Assembly (NCBI GenBank): GCA_963696075.1
Contig: CAVOJD010000006.1
Location: 1 to 64,000, forward strand
DNA length: 64,000 nt
Reading direction: 5' to 3'
Origin: CAJQQK01 sp963696075
GTDB taxonomy: Bacteria; Pseudomonadota; Alphaproteobacteria; Rhizobiales; Hyphomicrobiaceae
Positions 52,663 to 61,790 of the stretch are shown here, piece by piece (position 1 is the stretch's first letter; the number at the start of each line of letters is the position of its first letter). The notes under the pieces are model-generated. The model had not been told where the DNA came from, made no database searches, and worked only from the letters and a program-made list of their open reading frames with translations. The position numbers and the translations under genes are program-made.

Positions 52663-53013
52663 ATGACAATGAGCAATGTGACCAAGGCAATCATTGGGGG
52701 CTTCGTTGCCGGTGCGATCTTTAGCGCGGCCGCAGGTTTCTCGGTGGGTGGCTGGATGACCGGCAGCAAGGCAGAATCACTCGCGCAAGACAGAGAGTCG
52801 AGCGCGGTTGCAACGGCGCTTGCGCCAATCTGCGTGACCAATTTCAACGAAGCCGGCGACCGGTCGGCTAAACTGTCCGAACTCAAGGGGCGCAACGAAT
52901 GGCAACGAACCGTTTTCATTGAAGACGGTGGCTGGGCAAAAATGCCTGGTGGCGACAAGTCAAATCGCAGCGTGGCAAGGATGTGCGCTGACTTGCTCAT
53001 TGCGGAAAAATAG
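52663..53013 (+). CDS. Small membrane-anchored protein, unknown function
   Basis: 116 residues from ATG 52663 (ATG 52669 possible). One N-terminal helix (AIIGGFVAGAIFSAAAGFSV) is followed by a hydrophilic domain with two cysteines (PICVTNF and RMCADLL) that would face the periplasm. GGWxxMPGG near the end may be a family motif. I do not recognise the family. No clear ribosome-binding site. It lies in an AT-richer zone with another envelope protein downstream. Confidence 0.6.
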   Translation: MTMSNVTKAIIGGFVAGAIFSAAAGFSVGGWMTGSKAESLAQDRESSAVATALAPICVTNFNEAGDRSAKLSELKGRNEWQRTVFIEDGGWAKMPGGDKSNRSVARMCADLLIAEK

Positions 53014-53273
53014 CACAAACGGACGCATGCCGCGCACCGCTCAAATAAGACTTGGTCCGGATGCTCGCTCAGGACGATCAAAAATAGATCGACATGCAAA
53101 GCCGGTGGTATTGAGGAATTGGAGAGAAATAGACAGCTCCAAATTCCCAGGCTTTTTGGTGCGGCAGTGGGAACGAATAATGCGAAAATAAGCCAACCCA
53201 ATTCATGGGCCGTATCCGCTTGGAGCTGCGTGCACGCGCGAGCGAATGGAAAGAGACAGCGACAGTGACTGTG

Positions 53274-53849
53274 ATGAACACGACGAAATCAATCGGTTGG
53301 AGTGTGGTCATCGCAGTCGCGATGAGCGTCCTTGGTGCAGCGGCTTGGGCGGCAGAAATTGCGACGCAACAGGTGCCGGAAAACGCCCGCGCGAAGGGCT
53401 ACGGCAGTGGCTGGGAGTGCAGTCACGGCTACCGGGCAACCAACGGCACCTGTGAGGTTGTCCAGGTCCCGGCGAACGCGTATCCGACAAGAAGCACTTT
53501 TGGCGCAGTCTGGAAATGCAAGCGCGGCTACGTCCAGGAAAACGAGACATGCGCCCCGATCAATATTCCGGAGCACGGGTACCTGGGCGCGGATGGTGAC
53601 GAAATCAGTTGCAATCGCGGCTACCTCAAGGTCGAGGAAGACTGCGTTGCAGTGCAGGTGCCCGCCAATGGCTACTTGTGGAACGACACCTATGGCCGCG
53701 GTTGGGCATGCGAGCGTGGTTTCCTCGCCAGCAACAAGAGCTGCGAACCCATCGAAGTGCCCAAGAATGCCCATCTCGATTTCTTCGGGATCGGGTGGGT
53801 ATGCGATCCATCGTATCGACTCGAGCAAGGCCAGTGCGTCGGGGAATGA
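53274..53849 (+). CDS. Secreted protein with five Cys-containing VPxNA/CxxGY repeats
   Basis: 191 residues from ATG 53274. A signal peptide (VVIAVAMSVLGAAAWA) precedes five tandem units of 30-35 residues, each beginning VP or IP (VPENA, VPANAY, IPEHGY, VPANGY, VPKNAH), followed by W-x-C-x-x-GY or similar and a second Cys near the end (ten cysteines total). The two cysteines per unit could form one disulfide. Similar repeats occur as tails on exported proteins of other bacteria, from memory; here they make up the whole protein. Function unknown, probably periplasmic or cell-surface. Confidence 0.72.
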   Translation: MNTTKSIGWSVVIAVAMSVLGAAAWAAEIATQQVPENARAKGYGSGWECSHGYRATNGTCEVVQVPANAYPTRSTFGAVWKCKRGYVQENETCAPINIPEHGYLGADGDEISCNRGYLKVEEDCVAVQVPANGYLWNDTYGRGWACERGFLASNKSCEPIEVPKNAHLDFFGIGWVCDPSYRLEQGQCVGE

Positions 53850-53906
53850 GCGCCGACGAATAAGGTGATCGGCCCGGGGGGGGGCGGCGTCTAAGTCTGC
53901 CGGTGT

Positions 53907-54338
53907 TCAGGTCGCGGCAGCCCCGCGCGCGCCATGCGTGCGTTGCGGCACACCGGGCTGTAGCGAGAAGTGCGTGTGCGTACCAAGCCATTGCCCAGCG
54001 ACCCGACGAAACGTCACGGTCGCCCGGCCCGGCCGGTCAAACGATGTGCCCGTCTCATCATACCCGGTAGACGTCCACGGCACCGCCGCCCAGGCCGTAT
54101 CGCCATCGATGGCACCAACGAGTTCGTCAACCAGGAAGCGGAAGCCGGTGATGTTGGGCCAGATCTTTTCCCATTGCTCTTTTTGCAGCACATCGATGCC
54201 GACCACGAAGGCAGCGTGTGTTCCAAAGCCGATCACGTCCGCTGAGAAGAGCGCCCGCGCGCTTTGAAAGTCCACCGACGCGACATGACCACCCCAGGTC
54301 CGGAACCAGTGCCGCAGCTCGTCGAGGTCTTTTTCCAT
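53907..54338 (-). CDS. NTF2-like / SgcJ-type protein
   Basis: 143 residues from ATG 54338. LRHWFRTWGGHVASVDFQSARALFSADVIGFG and a late TVTFRRVAGQWLGTHTHFS form the cone-shaped NTF2 fold shared with SnoaL, ketosteroid isomerase and calcium/calmodulin-dependent association domains. No catalytic residues can be assigned. The open frame upstream of 54338 is not protein-like. Stands alone between convergent and same-strand neighbours. Confidence 0.75.
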   Translation of the reverse strand: MEKDLDELRHWFRTWGGHVASVDFQSARALFSADVIGFGTHAAFVVGIDVLQKEQWEKIWPNITGFRFLVDELVGAIDGDTAWAAVPWTSTGYDETGTSFDRPGRATVTFRRVAGQWLGTHTHFSLQPGVPQRTHGARGAAAT

Positions 54339-54524
54339 CGTTCCGTCTCGCGTTACGCACACCCGCCATGCCAACGAGTGCGATGATTGCGCGCCGAAGA
54401 TAGTCCAGCAACTTCGGCGTCGTGTCAGCTTATCGTATCGCAATCCGCTTGCTGCGGCAGGGGTAGGCTCGACCTCGGTTTATCAACGTCGGGATGGAGG
54501 CACCGCCAATCCTGTCGCCGCGCC

Positions 54525-55313
54525 TCATGATCCGCCAAGATAATCCAGGCTCGCGAAAACGAGCGTCACAACACCAATCACCAGCAGCACGACCAGCGCC
54601 GACACGCGAAAGTGCCGTTGGCCGCTGCTCCGAAAATACCGGCTCCCGATCCACGTCGCGAACGAATAAACCGGCACAAGCGCGAGGCCGATGACGATCG
54701 CGTCCGTGGTGAACAATCCGTGCCAGTAGAGTGGTGGCACCGCGGACAACGCAATAGCGGTCATCACGGCAAGGACATTGCCCCTCTGGCGCTCTGGTTG
54801 ACCTTCACGCGACAGGGCGACGGCAACGACGGGGGGACCGCCGATGCCCGCGGCGCCCTGCACGAGGCCGCCAACTGTTCCCGACAGGATCAGGAGGCCT
54901 GGCGCGACCTGCTGCGCCAGCCGCCAGCCCATCGCCAGAAACCCGACCATGACGATGACCAGGCCCGAGATGATGATCTTCATGAGGCCGGGATCAAGCG
55001 AGACCAGCAACAAGGTGCCAAATGGAGCGGCAATGAACACAGCGGCTGCGATCGGGCCAATAATCGGCCATTCACTGTGCCGAACGGCATCGGGCAACAA
55101 CTGAAACGTCGACGGTAAACCCATCACCGTCATGATCGGCAACGCCATCAGCGGCCCGAACATGAGACTGATGATGGGAACGCTGACGAGCGCAGCCCCA
55201 AAGCCGACGAAGCCGCGAAGAAATCCCGCCAGGACGACAGCGAGCGCAACGATGATCAGACGTTCATCGGCATAATTGGCAATGAGCTGAGAAAGCCACT
55301 CAGGTAGGTGCAA
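54525..55313 (-). CDS. TauE/SafE family sulfite/anion exporter
   Basis: 262 residues with about eight hydrophobic segments. FLRGFVGFGAALVSVPIISLMF and LVQGAAGIGGPPVVAVALS are the duplicated family motifs. TauE proteins export sulfite or sulfoacetate released during sulfonate breakdown. The start appears to be TTG 55313; no better ATG/GTG is available before the first motif. Its neighbours include an SsuD-like monooxygenase, which releases sulfite, making a linked role plausible. Confidence 0.85.
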   Translation of the reverse strand: MHLPEWLSQLIANYADERLIIVALAVVLAGFLRGFVGFGAALVSVPIISLMFGPLMALPIMTVMGLPSTFQLLPDAVRHSEWPIIGPIAAAVFIAAPFGTLLLVSLDPGLMKIIISGLVIVMVGFLAMGWRLAQQVAPGLLILSGTVGGLVQGAAGIGGPPVVAVALSREGQPERQRGNVLAVMTAIALSAVPPLYWHGLFTTDAIVIGLALVPVYSFATWIGSRYFRSSGQRHFRVSALVVLLVIGVVTLVFASLDYLGGS

Positions 55314-55420
55314 GGATCGTTACCGCTCTCATCGGATGCTCGGACCTCATGCCGTCGGCATGTCCAAATCAATCAGCATTGTCCGCTTCGTTTCCAGATC
55401 ATTCGGTGCCCATCCGATCG

Positions 55421-56458
55421 TCAAGAGTAGGCGGAAGGCTGCCACGCGTGCGTAACAGGTGCGAACAGTTCTTCTGGCGAAAGCTCGCGCTCGGCAATGC
55501 CCTGCATGAAAGAGTAGCGGCACAGCGTGCGAAGGGCATCGAGGTTTTCCTGAACCCCATTTCTCCACAGCGGCGGATTGAATGTCGCGCGCAGCCGTGC
55601 CGCCTCATGCGCGTTCCATGGCAGCATCGTGTAGGCCGACTGGGTTTCAAGCAGACGGTTCGCGGAATACCGCATCGAGTCATCGAAGGCCTCGCACAGG
55701 CCGAGCGCAATCTGCGGGTCCTGTTCCAGCCGGTCGCGCCGAATGCCGACGAGATGCATGATCGGGAAGTGGCGGGTGCGGTGATAATAGTCACGTTCGA
55801 TTGCGGGCCAGTCCTCGAACAGGCGGCGCACGTTTGGCGCACCATCGATGTAGGCTTGCGGCGGCTTGTAGGCGATCATGGCATCGATGCGCCCATCGGC
55901 CAGCATGTCGGAAAGGCAATCACTATCGTCGATTTTCGTGATCTCGACATCGCGCGGTAGAACGCGGGCGATCGGAATGTCGTCCTTCCGATCGGCGCGC
56001 CCGTAGCACCACCGGATATCCTGGCTTCTGACCCCGAACTCGTCCTCGATCATGCCGCGCGCCACCAGGGCCGCCGTCATCGTAAATTCCCGCACGCCGA
56101 CCAGCCGGCCGGCAAGATCACGCGGCCCCTTGATGCCGCGATCATCGCGGATGTAGATCGCGGAGTGACGGAAGGAACGCGAGGGAAAGATCGGCAAGCC
56201 CACATAGGGGCAGTCGCCGATCGAGGTCAGATAAAGATAGTTCGAAAACGACAGCTCCGAGACATCGTAGGTGGCCGCGTCGAATGCGGTTGCAAAGATC
56301 GTCTCAAGCGGTGCGGTGACATAAGTCGCCTGCGCGCCAGTGGACGTGCCTGTGAACGGGATCAGCCCGGCCATCAAAGGCAGCGTTCGGTCGTTCGCCC
56401 CGACGGCGATTGTCAGGTGGTCTTTGCTCAACGGGTCATCCTCTTGCAATGCAGCCAT
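55421..56458 (-). CDS. 4,5-dihydroxyphthalate decarboxylase-like / binding-protein-fold protein
   Basis: 345 residues from ATG 56458. FDAATYDVSELSFSNYLYL, VGLPIFPSRSFRHSAIYI and LAGRLVGVREFTMTAALVARG match the Pht5/4,5-dihydroxyphthalate decarboxylase family, which shares the periplasmic-binding-protein fold. No signal peptide is seen, so a cytosolic enzyme is more likely than a transport receptor. It is divergent from the SsuD-like monooxygenase. Substrate unknown. Confidence 0.82.
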   Translation of the reverse strand: MAALQEDDPLSKDHLTIAVGANDRTLPLMAGLIPFTGTSTGAQATYVTAPLETIFATAFDAATYDVSELSFSNYLYLTSIGDCPYVGLPIFPSRSFRHSAIYIRDDRGIKGPRDLAGRLVGVREFTMTAALVARGMIEDEFGVRSQDIRWCYGRADRKDDIPIARVLPRDVEITKIDDSDCLSDMLADGRIDAMIAYKPPQAYIDGAPNVRRLFEDWPAIERDYYHRTRHFPIMHLVGIRRDRLEQDPQIALGLCEAFDDSMRYSANRLLETQSAYTMLPWNAHEAARLRATFNPPLWRNGVQENLDALRTLCRYSFMQGIAERELSPEELFAPVTHAWQPSAYS

Positions 56459-56623
56459 CCAAAAGCGACGGCGGCGCGACGGCTTGGCACTTGATCGGCC
56501 GCCACCTTCAAAGCTGTCGGGCTGGAACACAAGGACAGGCCGCGACGAATTCTCATATGGATTGCAGGCCTGCGCCGCCGCGACGTAGGCTCGTCCACCA
56601 TTAAGATATCACGGAGCAGCCAG

Positions 56624-57718
56624 ATGCCCATCCGGATCATCGGCATGATCGGCGTCTCGCCGCCGGCGTCTGATACGCAACTCATTGTCATCGAAGGCGC
56701 CCTTTCGCCGGATTATGTGGTTCGATTCGCCCGGGCCCATGAGGCCGCCGGCTTCGATATGGCGCTGGTTGGCTATTCCTCCTCCTCGGCCGAAGGCTTT
56801 CTCGTCGCCCAGCACGCAGCCGCCAACACCGACCGCCTCGCCTACCTCATCGCCCACCGCCCGGGGTTTGTCGCCCCGACCTTGATGGCGCGCAAGATCG
56901 CAACCTTCGACCAGATCAACGATGGCCGCCTCGCCGTCCACATCATCACCGGCAAGAGCGACGCCGAGCAGCAGGGCGATGGCGACTACAGCCCGAAGGT
57001 CGAGCGCTACGCCCGCGCCACCGAGTATCTGGACCTGATGCGCCGGACCTGGACCGCGACGGAGCCCTTCGACTTCGAAGGCGCGTTCTACCGCGTGACC
57101 GGAGCGGCCTCCGATGTGCTGCCAAGGCAGGACCCGCACCCGCCGCTTTATTTCGGCGGCGCATCCGAAGGCGCGCTCACCATGGGAGCTGAGCATTGCG
57201 ACGTCTACGCGATCTACGGCGAGCCCCTCGCGACGACTGCCGAGCGCATCGCCGATTTCAGACAGCGCGCGGCAGCGTTCGGCCGCACGCCCGGCTTCAA
57301 CGCTTCCTTCCGCCCGATCATCGCCGAAACGGACGCAGCCGCCTGGGACAAGGCGCGCCGCATTCTGGATGGCATGGCCGGCGCCCGCGGCTGGGCGCGC
57401 CAGGAGAACACGACCGCGCCCGTCGACAACGCCGGTCGCCGCATCTTCCAGTTCGCCGTCGAAAAGGACATCTATGACGATTGCCTCTGGATGGGCATCG
57501 CAAAGGCAACCGGCGCGCTCGGCAACACATCCTGCCTCGTTGGCACGCCTGAGAAAGTCGCCCGCGCCATCGCGCGTTATTACGAGATCGGCGTCGAGAG
57601 CATCTTGATCCGCGGTTTCGATCCCTTCGAGGATACGGTCGCGTTCGGCCGCGAACTGATCCCACGCATTCGCGCCGAGGTTGCCGTAATCGATCAGGCC
57701 CGGGCGGCAGCCAATTGA
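56624..57718 (+). CDS. LLM class flavin-dependent monooxygenase, SsuD-like
   Basis: 364 residues. LIAHRPGFVAPTLMARKIATFD, GRLAVHIITGKSDAEQ, FEGAFYRV and PLYFGGASEGAL are as in FMNH2-dependent alkanesulfonate monooxygenase, which splits sulfonates to aldehyde and sulfite. ATG 56624 has GGAG upstream. No flavin reductase (SsuE) gene is adjacent. A TauE exporter lies about 1.3 kb away on the other strand. Confidence 0.88.
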   Translation: MPIRIIGMIGVSPPASDTQLIVIEGALSPDYVVRFARAHEAAGFDMALVGYSSSSAEGFLVAQHAAANTDRLAYLIAHRPGFVAPTLMARKIATFDQINDGRLAVHIITGKSDAEQQGDGDYSPKVERYARATEYLDLMRRTWTATEPFDFEGAFYRVTGAASDVLPRQDPHPPLYFGGASEGALTMGAEHCDVYAIYGEPLATTAERIADFRQRAAAFGRTPGFNASFRPIIAETDAAAWDKARRILDGMAGARGWARQENTTAPVDNAGRRIFQFAVEKDIYDDCLWMGIAKATGALGNTSCLVGTPEKVARAIARYYEIGVESILIRGFDPFEDTVAFGRELIPRIRAEVAVIDQARAAAN

Positions 57719-57866
57719 GATTGTGCAGCAAAAGCCTCTGAGACCAGCGTCGAGCCGCACTTTCAGGCGCGGAGATCAGGTTTGTGGCGCAACGCCCAAG
57801 AGTTCGTTTCCTTGCGAGGGCCGCGCGCCATCTTGAAAGTGAAGACGCTCAGGCTTATAATGCTCC

Positions 57867-58124
57867 ATGGTCGAAAATCCTAAAAGTCGTAAAATCAACA
57901 ACTTGCTGGCTCAGAAGATGCCTGAGCGGGATCGGTCCGCCGTTTTGGCTCGGATCGACGAACAAAAGCGCTTGCGGGATCTTGAAGCGTCGCAAGTTAT
58001 GAAAGAGCACGAGGCCAAGAGGTTGGCGACCCTTGCGAAGACGGCACGGCTGAGAGCTGAGCGCCTGGCGAGACTTGCTGAAACACAGCCGCCCGTGAAA
58101 ACCAAACGGCGCAAGAAAGCCTGA
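57867..58124 (+). CDS. Small highly charged, helical protein
   Basis: 85 residues, rich in Lys, Arg, Glu and Ala, with an uninterrupted amphipathic helix through the middle (MKEHEAKRLATLAKTARLRA) and a basic tail KRRKKA. No strong ribosome-binding site. I do not recognise the family. The regular charge pattern favours a real nucleic-acid-associated or coiled-coil protein, but it could be spurious. Confidence 0.45.
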   Translation: MVENPKSRKINNLLAQKMPERDRSAVLARIDEQKRLRDLEASQVMKEHEAKRLATLAKTARLRAERLARLAETQPPVKTKRRKKA

Positions 58125-58424
58125 AGTTCCACCGCGCATTAGTTGTGTTGGGCGTTAAGTCCTCTTTGAACGCGGTTGGAAGCTTGACCCGGTACGGTCG
58201 CCAAGCCGCGCCCGCCTGCAGCATTTTCGTGATTGCCGCGCGACCGTGCCTCTAAGGCCTCTCCAGTCCCCCGCACAAGTAGCCTCAACGCAGGACTGAT
58301 ATTTGCGCCAAAACCCTCAATTCGAACGACCAGATGTTGCCTGCAGCAGTCAAAGCGCGGACATTGGCGCTCGAATTTTGGCGGCCAGCCGGACCCTTCG
58401 GTTGGCCCGTGCTGGAGCGTGACG
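58125..58424. other. 300-base gap, no gene seen
   Basis: Between the small charged protein and the acyl-CoA dehydrogenase pair. It should hold the promoter for that pair. No motif or open frame with support. Confidence 0.4.
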
Positions 58425-59558
58425 ATGAAATTCAGTTTCTCGGATGAGCAGCAGGCTTTCCGCGAGTCGATCCGCCGTTTCCTGGCGGATAAGTCGCCGA
58501 CCACCGAGGTGCGTCGGCTGATGGAAACGGATGCGGGCTGCGACCGCGCCGTCTGGCGGCAATTGTCGCAGGAACTCGGGATCACGGGCATCGCCATTCC
58601 CGAAGCCTATGGCGGCCAGGGGTTCGGCATCAGCGAATTGGCGATCGCCCTTGAAGAGGCGGGCCGCGCGTTGCTCTGCGCCCCACTCTTTGCATCTGGC
58701 GTGATGGCGGCCACGGCAATCCTCAAGGGCGCCACCGAGGCGCAGAAGCAAGCCCTGCTGCCCGCCATTGCGAGCGGTGAGACGGTGGCAACGCTCGCGA
58801 TCGCGGAAGATGCCGGGCGGTGGGAGGCATCAGCGATCGAGATGAAGGCGACGTCGTCCGGCGAGGCCTTCCGGCTCAATGGAACCAAGAGTTTCGTTGT
58901 GGATGGCCACAGCGCCGATCAGTTCATCGTTGCCGCGCGCACCGGCGGCGCGGGTGGTGATGCGGATGGCGTCTCCTTGTTCCGGGTTTCAGGGGATGCG
59001 GAGGGGCTCAACAAAAGGCTGCTCAAGTCCACCGACCAGACCCGGAAGCTGGCGCGCGTCACCTTCGACAACGTCGAAGCTGAATTGATCGGCACGAGGG
59101 GCGCCGCCGCGGCACCGCTTCGTGACACACTCGACATCGCCGCCATTTGCCTCGCCAATGAAATGGTCGGGGGCGCTGAGCGTCTGCTCGAAAGTGCGAT
59201 TGAATACGCCAACATCCGCGTCCAGTTCGGCCGCCCGATCGGGTCGTTCCAGTCGCTGAAGCACAAGGCTGCCGACATGCTGCTCGATGTCGAGCTTGCA
59301 AAGTCCGCCGCCTACTATGCCGCCGCTGCCGTCGATGAGGGTGACGACGATATCACGGCGCTGGCCTCGATCGCCAAATCCGCCGCGGCTGATGCCTATA
59401 TGCAGACCGCGATCCACACCGTTCAGATCCACGGCGGCATTGGCTTTACGTGGGATAACGACACGCATCTTTGGTACAAGCGCGCGAAAAGCTCGGAGGT
59501 GTTTCTTGGAACCTCGGCTGAGCATCGCGAGCGCCTGATGCAGCAAACGATCGTATGA
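58425..59558 (+). CDS. Acyl-CoA dehydrogenase family protein (first of a pair)
   Basis: 377 residues from ATG 58425 (GGAG upstream). FSDEQQAFRESIRRFLA, GITGIAIPEAYGGQGFG, RVQFGRPIGSFQSLKHKAADM and HTVQIHGGIGFTWDND are hallmarks of FAD-dependent acyl-CoA dehydrogenases. The paired arrangement with a second family member 12 bases downstream resembles the alpha2beta2 heterotetrameric FadE pairs that act on ring- or branched-chain CoA esters; that role is an inference. Confidence 0.9.
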   Translation: MKFSFSDEQQAFRESIRRFLADKSPTTEVRRLMETDAGCDRAVWRQLSQELGITGIAIPEAYGGQGFGISELAIALEEAGRALLCAPLFASGVMAATAILKGATEAQKQALLPAIASGETVATLAIAEDAGRWEASAIEMKATSSGEAFRLNGTKSFVVDGHSADQFIVAARTGGAGGDADGVSLFRVSGDAEGLNKRLLKSTDQTRKLARVTFDNVEAELIGTRGAAAAPLRDTLDIAAICLANEMVGGAERLLESAIEYANIRVQFGRPIGSFQSLKHKAADMLLDVELAKSAAYYAAAAVDEGDDDITALASIAKSAAADAYMQTAIHTVQIHGGIGFTWDNDTHLWYKRAKSSEVFLGTSAEHRERLMQQTIV

Positions 59559-59570
59559 GGCGAGGGACCC

Positions 59571-60827
59571 ATGAGCGAGATCACCGAAGAGAGCGTCCGT
59601 GCCGAAGTGAGCACGTGGCTGGCCGAGAACTGGGATGCCAGCCTCAGTCTGATTGACTGGCGCAATAGATTGATCGATTCCGGCTGGGGCATGCCGCATT
59701 GGCCGAAGCAATGGTATGGCCGCGATTTGCCGGTCGGCATGGTCGCCATCGTCGAAGAGGAAATCGAGCGAGCCGGCGCGATCGGCGTTGCCAAGACCGG
59801 TATCCGCCCACTGGCGGCGGCGACAATTCTCGTGCACGGTACGGACTATCAGAAGGAGAAGTATCTCCGGCCGAACCTTACCGGCGAACATGCCTGGTGC
59901 CAGCTCTTCAGCGAGCCGGGCAGCGGATCGGATCTGGCAGGCGCCGCCACCAAGGCTGAGCTCAAGGGCAACAAGTGGGTCATCAACGGCCAGAAGGTCT
60001 GGACCACCAGCGCACACGTCGCCGACTACGGTTTGCTGCTCGCGCGCACCAACGTCGACGAAGTCAAGCACAAGGGCCTTGCGTATTTCATCATCGACAT
60101 GAAGCAGCCCGGCGTCGACGTCGTCCCGTTGCGCCAGATGAATGGCCACGCGTCGTTCAACCAGGTGTTTCTGACAAACGCCGAGGTGCCGCCCGAAGAG
60201 ATGGTCGAGCAGGAAGGCGAGGGCTGGAAAATTGCAACGACCACGCTGATGCACGAGCGCCGCGGCGCCGACTCGCTCAAGCGATACCAGAAGCCCAAGG
60301 ACCTGCCTGAGCGCATCTACCAGGAAGAGGCCGAGGAGATCCGCGTCGCCCTCGAGCCCTACACCTGGTATCCGCAGCGCGCCGGCCGGGTCGACCTCAT
60401 CGTTGAGCGCGCCAGGGAGACCGGCACCGATCAGGACCCCGTCATTCGCCAGGAGATCGCCAAGGTGCTGATCCTTTCGCAATGCGCCGAGTGGACGGCG
60501 CGCCGCGCCCGGGCAGCGCAACAGGAAGGCCGTCCCCAGGGGCCGGAGGGGTCGCTCGGTAAACTGGCCTCCAGCTATGTCGCGAAGGCCGCCAACAACG
60601 TGCACACCATGATCAGTGGGGCCGATGCCATGCTGACCGGCGAAGACAGCCCGATGGGTGGCGTGATCGCCGAGGTCCTGGTTTCGACGCCGGCGATTTC
60701 AATCGCCGGCGGCACCGACGAGATCCAGAAGAACATCATCGCCGAGCGGGTTCTGAAGATGCCGAAGGAGCCGCGCACCGACACCGACCGGCCGTTCAAG
60801 GACGTGCCGAAGAACTTGGTGTCGTGA
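59571..60827 (+). CDS. Acyl-CoA dehydrogenase family protein (second of a pair)
   Basis: 418 residues. WPKQWYGRDLPVGMVAIVEEE, CQLFSEPGSGSDLAGAATKA, VWTTSAHVADYGLLLARTN and AISIAGGTDEIQKNIIAERVL are typical. It has the FAD- and CoA-binding elements but is longer than its partner. GAGGG precedes ATG 59571. Likely forms a complex with the preceding protein. Confidence 0.9.
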   Translation: MSEITEESVRAEVSTWLAENWDASLSLIDWRNRLIDSGWGMPHWPKQWYGRDLPVGMVAIVEEEIERAGAIGVAKTGIRPLAAATILVHGTDYQKEKYLRPNLTGEHAWCQLFSEPGSGSDLAGAATKAELKGNKWVINGQKVWTTSAHVADYGLLLARTNVDEVKHKGLAYFIIDMKQPGVDVVPLRQMNGHASFNQVFLTNAEVPPEEMVEQEGEGWKIATTTLMHERRGADSLKRYQKPKDLPERIYQEEAEEIRVALEPYTWYPQRAGRVDLIVERARETGTDQDPVIRQEIAKVLILSQCAEWTARRARAAQQEGRPQGPEGSLGKLASSYVAKAANNVHTMISGADAMLTGEDSPMGGVIAEVLVSTPAISIAGGTDEIQKNIIAERVLKMPKEPRTDTDRPFKDVPKNLVS

Positions 60828-61073
60828 TCGGATAGCACCATGTCGCTCTCGCCCCGGCTGCAAGGCCGACCATTACGAGAGGACGAGGGTGCGCCGCGTT
60901 TGACGTTTGCTGCGTCAATCGCGGGCCCGTGCCTCGCTCTGAAGAGAGGGGCCTTGTCCGATCTCGCGCGAGCCAAACTCGGTGCTATCGTCGCGGCCGG
61001 CCGGCGGAGCCTGTGCAATCACCGCGAAACGCCATAGAGTGCGCCGATCTGAAGACGGCAGCGAGCAGGCACC

Positions 61074-61757
61074 GTGGCGCTTCCCGCAACGAAAATTAGA
61101 AACGCCGAGCAGACCCGCGCGCAGTTGCTCGCAGCAGCCAAGCGCGAATTCGCGCGGCACGGCTTCCACGGTGCGCGCGTCGAGCGCATCGTCAAGCAGG
61201 CCGGCTGCAACATGCGCATGCTCTATCACTACTTCGACAATAAAGAGAACCTGTACCTCAAGGTCCTGGAGGCGGTTTATTTCGACATCCGCAACAAGGA
61301 GCGCCAACTCAATCTGACAGCGCACGCGCCGAGCGAGGCGTTGCGCCTTCTGGTCCGCTTCACATGGGACCACTTCCTGGCGAACCGGGTCTTTATCGAC
61401 ATAACGCGCAACGAGAACCTGGTTGGCGGCCGGTTTATCCGAAAATCGGTCGTGATCTCCGAGATGTCATCGCCGCTGATCGACGCGATTGCCGATATCC
61501 TCGAACGCGGGCTGGCAACCGGTGAGTTTCAGCATGACGCCGACCCCCTGCAACTCTACGTCTCGGTCGTGGCGTTATGTTCCCATCACCTCAACAACGC
61601 CCATACACTGTCCGCAGCCTTCGGAACGGACCTCGGCGATCAGGCTTGGCTCGAGGCGCGTCATACCCACGTCGAGACAATGGCGCTCCGGTTCGTTGGC
61701 GCCAAAGGCGCGGCCCCGAATGGGATTGCACGGCGGCGCAAGCCAAGCCATAAGTAA
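61074..61757 (+). CDS. TetR/AcrR family transcriptional regulator
   Basis: 227 residues starting at GTG 61074. The N-terminal helix-turn-helix (RAQLLAAAKREFARHGF, VERIVKQAGCNMRMLYHYF) is the TetR DNA-binding domain; the rest is the ligand-binding helical domain, similar to the C-terminal type of RutR-like regulators. An inverted repeat overlapping its stop codon and one between the divergent genes at 63.6 kb look like operators. The ligand might be an amide-pathway intermediate. Confidence 0.9.
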   Translation: MALPATKIRNAEQTRAQLLAAAKREFARHGFHGARVERIVKQAGCNMRMLYHYFDNKENLYLKVLEAVYFDIRNKERQLNLTAHAPSEALRLLVRFTWDHFLANRVFIDITRNENLVGGRFIRKSVVISEMSSPLIDAIADILERGLATGEFQHDADPLQLYVSVVALCSHHLNNAHTLSAAFGTDLGDQAWLEARHTHVETMALRFVGAKGAAPNGIARRRKPSHK

Positions 61758-61772
61758 TATTACACTTACATC
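61751..61772. promoter_or_regulatory. Candidate TetR operator before the RidA gene
   Basis: TAAGTAA, 8 bases, then TTACATC, overlapping the TetR stop codon and 19 bases before the RidA start. The left arm equals that of the perfect repeat at 63671 and the right arm matches 5 of 7 positions with identical spacing. Confidence 0.5.
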
Positions 61773-61790
61773 CAATATGGCTGATCCATC

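Noticed and set aside
56609..57760. 383-codon minus-strand open frame
   Set aside because: Antisense to the SsuD-like monooxygenase and lacks motifs.
58989..60605. 538-codon minus-strand open frame
   Set aside because: It is antisense to two clear acyl-CoA dehydrogenases and has no recognisable motif; long antisense frames are expected in this GC-rich DNA.
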